Of a DNA stretch of 64,000 bases, positions 54,501 to 62,059 are shown piece by piece. The stretch's first letter is position 1; the number at the start of each line of letters is the position of its first letter. The position numbers were made by a program, and so were the translations under genes. The notes beneath the pieces are model-generated. The model was given only the letters and a program-made list of their open reading frames with translations, ran no database searches and had not been told where the DNA came from. The DNA is from Azotobacter salinestris (lineage in GTDB: Bacteria; Pseudomonadota; Gammaproteobacteria; Pseudomonadales; Pseudomonadaceae), in assembly GCF_009363155.1 (NCBI RefSeq), contig NZ_CP045302.1, forward strand, positions 2,266,001-2,330,000. Direction: 5' to 3'.

Positions 54501-55399
54501 CTGCTGCCGCCAGTCTCGTAGACGCGCACCTGGGCACCCTGCTCCTGCAGGAGCATCAGCCGGCGCAGGGCATCCGGATCGGTGATGTCGAGGTAATCGC
54601 TGGTGAGGATGCGCACGCGCGCCGTTGCCCCGGAACAGTCGCTTTCCCCCGCACGCCCCAGGGCGGTGAGCAGATCCGGTAGCAGCAGGCGCAAGCCGGT
54701 GTTTTTGACGAAGGCCACCGCCATGTCGATCTCAGTGGCACTGTGGATGGCGGCGCAGAGGTGCGGCAGGAAAGGATCGCCTTCGCCACCTGTGACCAGG
54801 CCCGCCACAGGAGCGGCGGCGCGACGGATCAGACCGTTGAGCCATTGCTCGCTGCGCTCGGGACGCCGGTCGGCGCTGCGCCAGAGCTGAATATCGGCCA
54901 CCGCATCCAGGGTTTCCAACCAGGCGCCCAGCCGCGCCTCGTCGGCATCGGTGAAGTGTCGGCCCTGCTGCTCGCGCTCGCCCTGGCCGAGCTTGAAACT
55001 GCAATAGAACACACCGCCCGGCTTGAGCGCTCGCCAGAGACGGGCCAGCATATCCGGCATCTCGTCCGGAGCAACATGCAACAAGCTGGCACAGGCCCAA
55101 ATGCCGTCATAGAGCCCTTCCTCCTCGACCTCGGCAAAGCGGCGCACGACCACCGGCTGCCCCAGGTGCTCGCTGGCCAGGCGTGCCAGCGCCGGCGAAG
55201 CATCGAAGGCGCTGACCCGGTAACCACGCCCGAGGAATACCCGTGCATCGCGTCCCGAACCACAGCCGGCATCAAGCAGATAACCACCGGCGGGAATGAG
55301 GGCGAGAAAGCGCTCGTGTAACTCGCCCATCTCCACTGCCACGGTTGCATCGAAGAACTGACGGGCATTGCTCTCGTAGTAGCTATACGTATCGCTCAA
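51514..55399 (-). pseudogene. Methyltransferase-PLD-SF2 helicase-DUF3427 fusion, frameshifted by a 19-bp duplication
   Basis: Removing one copy of a 19-bp tandem duplication (53791-53828) restores one frame of 1288 residues. Domains in order are: SAM methyltransferase (residues 1-190, LLDAGCGSGRD at 41-51); PLD-type nuclease (about 205-370, HLKAYLF at 302-308 and GSSNIS at 324); SF2 helicase (Walker A VLATGLGKT at about 428, DEFH at 518, LTATPDRTD, and QQLGRGLRKSPGK); a helical region; an S24/LexA-peptidase-like segment (SGNSMNGGKHPIRDGDYLLL); and a DUF3427 end (FHWQSQNKTTPEGKRG). As it stands, translation from 55399 leaves the frame at about residue 530, inside the helicase. Large helicases of this PLD-DUF3427 type accompany restriction and defence genes. 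The lesion is so clean that it may be recent or reversible. Confidence 0.88.
53791..53828. repeat. Perfect 19-bp tandem duplication causing a frameshift
   Basis: The unit GCGGCGATAGGTCGGCGCC occurs twice back to back, and its first six bases begin a third time. Nineteen is not a multiple of three, so the second copy shifts the helicase frame. With one copy the protein reads HHAAAPTYRRLLQHFAPAFL. Confidence 0.93.
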
Positions 55400-55438
55400 T
55401 CGTGTGCGTCCTTGTACATGCAGAAGTTCAGCCGCCCA

Positions 55439-56296
55439 TCACACCCGCGTCCCCCGGCAATCCGGGTAGTTCGAGCAGCTCCAGAAGTGGGTGCCGGCCT
55501 TGCTGCCGCGCTTGATGGTGCGCCGCACCATGGGCGAGCGGCAGAGCGGGCAGCTGCGGGATGGGGCTTCCGGGGCCGGGCGGCCTGCCGCGCCGGCGAT
55601 CCAGTAGTCCAGGGTTTCGCCATCGACGAGGGTAAGCTTGCAACTGGCGGCGAACTGCCGGGCATCTTCGGTGAAACTTCCAGAAGTCACCACGAAACCG
55701 CCCGTCGCGCCCTGCGCCGCGACCACCCCGTAGAGCTCGCGCACCACCTTGACGCCGACCTTGAGGGCGCGCCACTGCTTGCACTGCACCAGGTAGCGCT
55801 TGCGGCCCTTGCGCACGATGAGGTCGACGCCGCCGTCCGGTCCGGCGGCCCCGGTCTCCTCGACGGCATAGCCCTGGCGGCGAAACACCTCGCCGACCAG
55901 GCGCTCGAACTGCTGCCAGTCGATCCCGTCCGAAATGGACGCCGGATTGTTCAGCGCCTTGCGGAACAGCCAGCCGCGCTTGATGCGCCGGCCAATCGAC
56001 AGCAGTGCGCCGAGGCCCAGCAGGCCGGGCAGCAGGTACTGTCCGGCCCAGGCGGCGAGCGGGACGAGCGGTTCGAGAGCCTGCTGGGGATCGCGGCTCA
56101 GGTTCTGGAGCAGTCTTTCCAGGTCGGCCAGTGTGCCGAGCGCGGGCAGGCCGTCCAGGCTGGGCAGCGGGCCCTGGCCGGCCAAAGGATGCAGAAACCA
56201 CCAGGCGCCGAAGCCGGCGGGCAGACTCAGCCACCAAGGCAGCAGGGCACAAAGCCGGATCAGGCCGGCGACGAACGAGCTTCTTCTTCGGGGCAA
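55439..56296 (-). CDS. Membrane-anchored Mrr-type restriction endonuclease with zinc ribbon
   Basis: A 285-residue protein. Two N-terminal hydrophobic stretches (about 9-35 and 82-105) precede a PD-(D/E)XK nuclease domain of the Mrr type (FERLVGEVFRRQGYAVEETG, Asp in DGGVDLIVRKG, and QCKQW). It ends with a topoisomerase-like C4 zinc ribbon (CPLCRSPM...FWSCSNYPDCRG). It lies 39 bp upstream of the large methyltransferase-helicase gene on the same strand. Mrr proteins cleave modified DNA; here it is probably a nuclease component of the same locus. Start: first Met before the membrane segments. Confidence 0.85.
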   Translation of the reverse strand: MPRRRSSFVAGLIRLCALLPWWLSLPAGFGAWWFLHPLAGQGPLPSLDGLPALGTLADLERLLQNLSRDPQQALEPLVPLAAWAGQYLLPGLLGLGALLSIGRRIKRGWLFRKALNNPASISDGIDWQQFERLVGEVFRRQGYAVEETGAAGPDGGVDLIVRKGRKRYLVQCKQWRALKVGVKVVRELYGVVAAQGATGGFVVTSGSFTEDARQFAASCKLTLVDGETLDYWIAGAAGRPAPEAPSRSCPLCRSPMVRRTIKRGSKAGTHFWSCSNYPDCRGTRV

Positions 56297-56529
56297 CGGG
56301 GGCTCCTGTCAGGCGATGGTGCGCCGATGTTCAGGAGCCTTGCCAGGGGAACATGCGAGTCGGGCGGACAGCACTGCGGCTGTCCTGCTGCCGGCTCCCT
56401 GGCAGGCGAGGCAAGTGCTGGACTGAATCACGGTCAGCGGGGGTGAAGTGGATCTGGCTGCAAGATTACTGCAATATCAGGGCCACTGGCCATAAAACCG
56501 CTCTATCTCCGGACCAATTGCAGCCTCTC
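56297..56529. other. Gap between the small membrane-protein gene and the Mrr gene
   Basis: 233 bp without a frame of interest. It may hold an internal promoter for the nuclease-helicase genes. A CGGCTGTCC/GGCTCCCTGG-rich stretch could pair weakly. Confidence 0.4.
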
Positions 56530-56799
56530 CTACTCCGCCGTCCATTGCCGCAGCAGCTTCAGCTGCGTCTCCAGGCGCTCTCTGCGTCCCCGTTCGGCGC
56601 GCAGCGCCGAGCGCAGCTCGCGGCACTCCAGCTGCAGCTCCAGCTCCGCAACGCGCAGGCGCTCCACAGAGGCGCCGGACTCCTCGAGCGCTTCCTCCAG
56701 GTTGCATATCCGCAGGCCCTGCAGCAGCAGGCCCAGTATGGACACACCGCCCAGCGCCAGCACTCCGCCCACCTCCCACAGCAAACCCATGACCTCCAT
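56530..56799 (-). CDS. Small membrane-anchored coiled-coil protein
   Basis: An 89-residue protein. One N-terminal membrane helix (LLWEVGGVLALGGVSILGLL, about residues 5-25) is followed by a long charged coiled coil (LEEALEESGASVERLRVAEL onward, then RSALRAERGRRERLET). AAGGAGAAGAA before the ATG is a strong ribosome site. It diverges from the WYL regulator gene across a 123-bp control region. No family is recognised; being first on this side it may be a sensor or anchor of the nuclease locus. Confidence 0.65.
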   Translation of the reverse strand: MEVMGLLWEVGGVLALGGVSILGLLLQGLRICNLEEALEESGASVERLRVAELELQLECRELRSALRAERGRRERLETQLKLLRQWTAE

Positions 56800-56849
56800 T
56801 TCTTCTCCTTTTGATCTATCTGGCAGCACGTTCTCAGTGATGGCGGCAG

Positions 56850-56874
56850 GATATGTAGCCTCAAAAGACATATC
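56850..56874. promoter_or_regulatory. Inverted-repeat operator in the WYL-regulator promoter region
   Basis: GATATGT and ACATATC, perfect 7-bp arms 11 bp apart, lie midway between the divergent genes at 56799 and 56923. Operators of BrxR/CapW-type WYL repressors are inverted repeats in just such a position. Confidence 0.65.
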
Positions 56875-56922
56875 TAGAATGTGGACTTGTACAGGTAAAG
56901 TTTTCGTACGGATGGAGAGGCC

Positions 56923-57795
56923 ATGAAACGGGGACAATCGATTGCCCAGGTGCGCTGGGACCTGGCATTGCGCTATCGGCTGATCGAGACGATCGCCTGG
57001 TGGGAGGGGCGGCTGACCACGCAGCACCTGATGCAGAGCTTCGGCATCAGCCGGCAGCAGGCCTCCAAGGACATCAACACCTACATCAATGAGCATGCGC
57101 CAAAAAACCTTACATATGACCGGCACCTCAAGGGCTATGTACCCAGCCCGAAGTTCAAGCCGCTGTTCATCGAGGACAGCGCCAGCGCCTACCTGCGCCT
57201 GCTGAACCAGAGCCACGAGCGCGCCCCGCACATCGAGGGGCTGGCCCTGGCCTACGCGCACACCGAAGTGCTGCGGGTACCGGACCGCACGGTGCGCGCC
57301 GAGGTGTTGCGCCCGCTGCTCAAGGCCTGCCGCGAGGGGCTGCGCCTGGAGACCGAGTACGTCTCTCTGGCCAACCCGCTGCCGGAAGTGCGCCTGATCG
57401 CCCCCCATACCCTGGTCTACACCGGGATGCGCTGGCACGTGCGCGCCTACTGCGAGAAGAACCGCGCCTACCGGAATTTCGTGCTGAGCCGCCTGCGCGG
57501 CGAGCCGGAATTGCTGGACGCCTCGAGTCATGGCCGGGACGGGGACGAAGGCTGGAATACCGAAGTGACCATCCGGATCGAACCGGATCCGCGCCTCAGC
57601 GCCGAGCAGAAGGCGATCATCGAGACCGACTACGGCATGCGCGACGGGCACCTGGCGGTCGCCAGCCGCGGCGCCTTGGTGCAGTATGTGTTGCAGCGCT
57701 TCCAGATCGACACGACCAAGATCGAGCCCAAGGCCGCCGCCCAGCAGATCGTGGTGGCCAACCTGGAGGAACTCGAGCGCTGGCTGTACAGATAG
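56923..57795 (+). CDS. WYL-domain transcription regulator, BrxR/CapW-like
   Basis: A 290-residue regulator. The N-terminal winged helix (RWDLALRYRLIETIAWWEG, LTTQHLMQSFGISRQQASKD) is followed by a WYL domain (APHTLVYTGMRWHVRAYCEK, then YRNFVLSRLRGEPE) and a C-terminal WCX-like part. BrxR and CapW proteins with this layout repress phage-defence operons and respond to a nucleic-acid or nucleotide signal. Divergence from the nuclease genes across a perfect inverted repeat supports the same role here. The ATG has GGAGAGGCC upstream. Confidence 0.85.
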   Translation: MKRGQSIAQVRWDLALRYRLIETIAWWEGRLTTQHLMQSFGISRQQASKDINTYINEHAPKNLTYDRHLKGYVPSPKFKPLFIEDSASAYLRLLNQSHERAPHIEGLALAYAHTEVLRVPDRTVRAEVLRPLLKACREGLRLETEYVSLANPLPEVRLIAPHTLVYTGMRWHVRAYCEKNRAYRNFVLSRLRGEPELLDASSHGRDGDEGWNTEVTIRIEPDPRLSAEQKAIIETDYGMRDGHLAVASRGALVQYVLQRFQIDTTKIEPKAAAQQIVVANLEELERWLYR

Positions 57796-57993
57796 GACAC
57801 AACCTCCCGCTTTCTGCCAGGCCTTGTAAGACATCGACCATGCGTGCGGTAAGCCGGAAGAGGCAAACCCAATACTGGCAAAGTGCCAAATAATTGAAAA
57901 GCGAGGGGTGCTTTGCTGCACTGCAACATGAAGAGCGAGCGAAGGGAGATTTTCGTCCGCTTGTCCCATCCCACCGAGGTATTAGTATCACTC

Positions 57994-58130
57994 CCAGGTC
58001 GAGGGAACGACACAGGCTGGCAGGGATGGCAGCCAGGAACATCGCAGGACGGCGATTCACCAGGATGGTGAACCAGGGAAGAATGAAACGAACAAGGAGG
58101 CGGGGCCCACCCCCCGCCTCCTTTGTTTTG
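57994..58130 (+). ncRNA. RsmZ-like CsrA/RsmA-sequestering sRNA (copy 3)
   Basis: About 135 bases with seven GGA motifs, most in hairpin loops: GTCG-AGGGAA-CGAC, GGCTG/CAGCC around GCAGGGATGG, ATCGC-AGGACG-GCGAT and TTCACC-AGGAT-GGTGAA. A terminator GGAGGCGGGG/CCCCGCCTCC with TTTGTTTTG follows. The core resembles RsmZ more than copies 1 and 2 do. TATTAG (57980-57985) is a possible -10. A TGTAAG half-site about 170 bp upstream (57825) is a weak GacA-box candidate. The flanks 57796-57993 and 58131-58388 contain no gene. Confidence 0.82.
58096..58130 (+). terminator. Terminator of RsmZ-like sRNA copy 3
   Basis: A perfect 10-bp stem GGAGGCGGGG/CCCCGCCTCC with a 6-base loop, then TTTGTTTTG. Confidence 0.92.
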
Positions 58131-58388
58131 TCTGCAGAGGCGCCTCAGAAGCCCCGTCGAAGCCGCCCGCCCCGGCAAGCATTGCCGCGCCGCAGCACCG
58201 CTGGCCGCCCCTACGCGCCGTAACCCCGGGGTCGCAGCAACCTCGCTACACTCCCTCTTCGCTTCACCATCGCCAGTTCGTCGATGATCCGCCAGGGTCG
58301 TCGGGCGTGCCCTGGGAGGGCTGCCAGACCAAAAGAACAGAAAAGCACGGTCGGCCGCCAGGATGCTGCCGCCGGCTAAGGATTCGGT

Positions 58389-59396
58389 GTGAACAGGCCG
58401 TTGCTCCTTCATCGCCTGCCTTGCCTTGCCACTCTGCTCTGCGCCCTGCTGTCGGCGCCGCATGCCGCCGCCGAGCCCCGGCAGTTCGCACTGCTCGCCA
58501 AGCGGATCGACCAGCACTTCTTCATCCAGGCCGGCCGGGGCTGTGCCGAGGCCGCTGCGGCCGAAGGCGATACCTGCCTGCTGCTGGGCGCCTCCGGGCC
58601 GGCGCATTTCCGCCGGCAGAACGAGGCCCTGGAGCAGGCCCTCGGCCGCGGCCTGGACGGCATCGCCCTGTCGGTGACCCATTCCCGCTGGCTGGCCGAG
58701 CACGCGCTGAAGCACCTGGGCCGGACGCCGCTGATCACCTTCGATTCGGACCTGGCGCCGGCCGAGCGTCATCTGCGCCGCGGCTACGTCGGCATCGACA
58801 ACCTGGCCTTCGGCCGGCAGCTCGGTCTGCTCGTCCAGCGCTTCAGACCTGAAGGCGGCAGGCTGTGCATCCTCAACGGCAGCCAGCAGGATCCCAACCT
58901 GCGCGAGCGCCTGGCCGGCATCCGCCAGCAGCTGCGCGGCGCCCGGGACGCGGATGGCAACGATCGGCTGGCCGGCGAAAACGGCTGGATCGAGGTGAAG
59001 CGCTGTCCGCTGTACACCGCCGACAATCAGGAGAAGGCCCTGCTTCAGCTCTCAACCCTGCTGAACACCACCGAACTCGATGCGATCGTCGCCGTCGGCA
59101 GTTGGCCGATCTACGCAGCCGAGGCCTTCCGCCGGCAGCTCGGCCCGCTGCTCGCCGAGCTCGACGGCCAGGGCAGGCGCCCGGCCATCGTCATGGCTGC
59201 CGACGAGCCCGACGCCCGGCAACTCGCCCTGCTCGACGACGGCCTGATACAGGCCTACGTGGGGGCGAGAAGCAGCGAGATCGGCCGGCAGAGCTACTAC
59301 ATGATGAAGCGCCTGGCCCAGGGGCAGCCGATCGCCGGGCAGATCCTCGTCGACAGCCAGGTCTATCTGCCCGGCAGTGCCCCGGCGGAGCCCTGA
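58389..59396 (+). CDS. Periplasmic sugar-binding protein, paralogue of the island copy
   Basis: A 335-residue exported protein of the RbsB/LacI-like binding family. The GTG start has AAGGA upstream; a signal peptide (to about APHAAA) precedes the lobes. Segments FFIQAGRGCAEAAAAEGDTC, GLDGIALSVTH, PLITFDSD and YVGIDNLAFGRQLG match the island protein at 19458 closely. No transport genes adjoin. The gene follows RsmZ-like copy 3 and its end overlaps the convergent LysR gene by 34 bp. Probable role: sensing or delivering a sugar to a partner encoded elsewhere. This higher-GC copy is likely the native one. Confidence 0.82.
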   Translation: MNRPLLLHRLPCLATLLCALLSAPHAAAEPRQFALLAKRIDQHFFIQAGRGCAEAAAAEGDTCLLLGASGPAHFRRQNEALEQALGRGLDGIALSVTHSRWLAEHALKHLGRTPLITFDSDLAPAERHLRRGYVGIDNLAFGRQLGLLVQRFRPEGGRLCILNGSQQDPNLRERLAGIRQQLRGARDADGNDRLAGENGWIEVKRCPLYTADNQEKALLQLSTLLNTTELDAIVAVGSWPIYAAEAFRRQLGPLLAELDGQGRRPAIVMAADEPDARQLALLDDGLIQAYVGARSSEIGRQSYYMMKRLAQGQPIAGQILVDSQVYLPGSAPAEP

Positions 59397-60343
59397 GGCG
59401 CCTCTTCGGGCCGGCTGCACGCCCCCAGGCTGCGCAGGTCGGCCTCCAGGTGGCGCGGAATGTAGTCGCGCAGGAACTCCACCCAGGTGCGGATCTTGGC
59501 ATCCAGGTACTGCCGCGACGGATACAGCGCATAGACCCCGAGCGGATAGAGCGTGTGCTCGGGCAGCACGCGCACCAGGCTGCCGTTCTGCAGGCTCTCC
59601 AGGGCCGAATAGACCGGCAGGGCGCCGATCCCCATGCCGGCCTTGAGCGCCACGGTCATGGCATCGACGGTGTTGACCTGAAAGTGGGTGTGGCTGATGG
59701 TCACCAGCTCCTCGCCCCGGGGACCCTCGAGCAGCCACTTGTCGAGGCTCATCACCGGGTAGACCAGGCGCAGGCAGCGGTGCGCGGCCAGCTCGGCGGG
59801 CGCCCGGGGCAGGCCGTGACGGGCGAGGTAGGCCGGCGAGGCGCAGAGCACGCTGTAGATCTTGCCGAGTTGCTTGGAGATGAACCCGGAGTCCGGCAGT
59901 TCCGGCGCCGTCACCACCGAGACGTCATAGCCCTCCTCGAGGATGTCGGTGGTGCGGTTGGCCAGGGTCAGATCGAAGCTGACCTCCGGGTACTGCTCGC
60001 TGTACTCGGCGACGGCCTTGATCAGGTAGTGGTGGCCGATGCCGGTCACCGCGTGGACCTTCAGGTTGCCGGCAGGGCGCGCATGGGCCTGGCTGGCCTC
60101 GGCCTCGGCCTCCTCGATGTAGCCGAGGATCTGCTCGCAGCGCTGCAGGTAGCGCTGGCCGGCCTCGGTGAGGGCGATGCGCCGGGTGGTGCGGTGCAGC
60201 AGGCGGGTGCGCAGGTGGGTCTCGAGGGAGGCGACCGCCCGCGAGACGTAGGAGGTGGTCAGGTCGAGACGGGTCGCTGCGGCGGTGAAACTGCCGGTTT
60301 CCGCCACGCAGACGAAGATGCGCATGTGGGAGAGGATATCCAT
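59363..60343 (-). CDS. LysR-type transcription regulator
   Basis: A 326-residue regulator. The N-terminal winged helix (MRIFVCVAETGSFTAAATRL, RAVASLETHLRTRLLHRTTR) is followed by a periplasmic-binding-like effector domain (from about residue 92). It is of the CrgA/AaeR-like branch. It diverges from the efflux genes across 192 bp, so it most likely controls them in response to an aromatic acid or similar compound. Its 3' end overlaps the convergent sugar-binding gene. Confidence 0.88.
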   Translation of the reverse strand: MDILSHMRIFVCVAETGSFTAAATRLDLTTSYVSRAVASLETHLRTRLLHRTTRRIALTEAGQRYLQRCEQILGYIEEAEAEASQAHARPAGNLKVHAVTGIGHHYLIKAVAEYSEQYPEVSFDLTLANRTTDILEEGYDVSVVTAPELPDSGFISKQLGKIYSVLCASPAYLARHGLPRAPAELAAHRCLRLVYPVMSLDKWLLEGPRGEELVTISHTHFQVNTVDAMTVALKAGMGIGALPVYSALESLQNGSLVRVLPEHTLYPLGVYALYPSRQYLDAKIRTWVEFLRDYIPRHLEADLRSLGACSRPEEAPQGSAGALPGR

Positions 60344-60535
60344 GGATCGCTGTTCCGCAGAATGACGGAGCCGGGCACGTCGCAGGCTGCTACTGGCAGG
60401 AAGTCTGCCAAGGATTATGGCCTTTTAGTACAAAATTCATCACCAAACTGTCGCCTTATTCTGATCCTTGCGAACTCTTAGAATTGATTTATCTCAAGAC
60501 CTCCCGTCTTCATCCCGTATAGCAGGATCACGACA

Positions 60536-62050
60536 GTGCCTCGCAACCTGTGGTCAGGCCTCTGCCTGTCCAGTCTGCTCGCTGTGCTCTCGACACTTTC
60601 CGGCTGCATCAACAGCCAAGGCATCATCCCCAAAGCCCTGCGTCTGGACGACGCCGGACTGCTCGCCGACAAGCCCATCCGCAAGGCCGCCAGGGAGGTG
60701 GAATGGCCGCGCGACCGCTGGTGGGAAGCCTATGGCGATCCGCAGCTGAACGCCTGGGTCGAGACGGCCCTGGCCGACAGCCCGAACCTGGCCGTGGCCG
60801 CCGCGCGCGTACGCCGGGCCCGGGCGCTGGCCGGGGTCGCCGAGTCCGAGCATGCCCCGCAGGTGAAGTTCGGTGCCTCGGTGCAGCGCAAGCACTGGCC
60901 GGACGACCAGTACTTCTACGGCCCCGGCCTGCTCGCCGACACCACCGGCTGGAACGCCACCTCCTCGCTGGACCTGAGCTACGACCTGGACCTCTGGGGC
61001 CGTCTGCGCAGCGACACCGAGCGGGCCCTGAGCCTGGCCGAGGTGGCGGCGACCGAGGAGCGCGCCGCGGCGCTCGAGTTGCAGAACAAGGTGGTCGGCA
61101 CCTACATCCGGCTCGCCCTGCACCACGCCCGGCTGGAGATCGCCGAGGCCGAGCTCAGGCAGCGCGAACAGCTCCTGGCGCTGGCCCGCGAACGCCTGGC
61201 GATCGGCCTCGGCACCCAGCTGGAGATCAGCGAGGCCGAGGCGCCGCTGCCGGAGGCGCATCGCCAGATCGACCTGATCCGCGAGGCCATCGCCCTGACC
61301 CGCAACCAGCTGGCCGCCCTGGCCGGCAAGGGCCCCGGCGAGGGTACGCGGCTCGAACGGCCGAAGCTGTCGCTGCACGGCGAGCCCGCCCTGCCCTCGA
61401 GCCTGCCGCTGGAACTGCTCGGCCGGCGCCCGGACGTGGTCGCCCGCCGCTGGCAGGTGGCCACCGAGGCGCGCGGCATCGAGGTGGCCAAGGCGGACTT
61501 CTACCCCAACGTCAACCTGGCCGCCTTCTTCGGCTCGGGCTCGACGACCGGCGAGATGCTGAACTTCCTGACCAACGCCAACAAACTGACCTACGGCATC
61601 GGCCCGGCCCTGAGCCTGCCGGTGTTCGACGGCGGACGCCGGCGCGGCCGCCTCGGCGCCGCCACCGCCGCCTATGACATCGCGGTCGAGCAGTACAACC
61701 AGACCCTGGTCGAGGCGCTCAGGAGCGTGTCCGACCAGTTGATCCGCCTGCACTCGCTGCACGAGCAGGAGATCTTCGTCGGCCACGGCCTGGAAACCGC
61801 CGAGCGCCGCTACCGTCTGGCCGAGGAAGCCTACCGCCGCGGCCTGACCGACTACCGCGCGGTGCTCGAGGCGCAGAGCGCGCTGTTCGACCAGCAATTC
61901 CTCGAACAGCAGGTGCACGCCGAACACCTGACCGCCCAGGCCGGCCTCTGGGTCGCGCTCGGCGGCGGCGTACTGACGGACGACAGCGGCCCTGCCGCCG
62001 GGCAACTGGACGCTCGCGAAATCTCCCTGCACCTCCCCGGCCGTCACTGA
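60536..62050 (+). CDS. Outer-membrane efflux lipoprotein (OprM/NodT family)
   Basis: A 504-residue outer-membrane channel for a tripartite pump. The signal ends in a lipobox (STLSGC), followed by two repeated outer-membrane efflux domains: WWEAYGDPQLNAWVETALAD, SYDLDLWGRLRSDTERA and, in the second half, RRPDVVARRWQVATEARGIE. It starts with GTG with AGGA upstream. The FUSC-family gene follows after 9 bp, so the two are co-transcribed. Together with the LysR gene it forms an aromatic-acid or fusaric-acid-type efflux locus. Confidence 0.9.
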   Translation: MPRNLWSGLCLSSLLAVLSTLSGCINSQGIIPKALRLDDAGLLADKPIRKAAREVEWPRDRWWEAYGDPQLNAWVETALADSPNLAVAAARVRRARALAGVAESEHAPQVKFGASVQRKHWPDDQYFYGPGLLADTTGWNATSSLDLSYDLDLWGRLRSDTERALSLAEVAATEERAAALELQNKVVGTYIRLALHHARLEIAEAELRQREQLLALARERLAIGLGTQLEISEAEAPLPEAHRQIDLIREAIALTRNQLAALAGKGPGEGTRLERPKLSLHGEPALPSSLPLELLGRRPDVVARRWQVATEARGIEVAKADFYPNVNLAAFFGSGSTTGEMLNFLTNANKLTYGIGPALSLPVFDGGRRRGRLGAATAAYDIAVEQYNQTLVEALRSVSDQLIRLHSLHEQEIFVGHGLETAERRYRLAEEAYRRGLTDYRAVLEAQSALFDQQFLEQQVHAEHLTAQAGLWVALGGGVLTDDSGPAAGQLDAREISLHLPGRH

Positions 62051-62059
62051 GGAACACGC

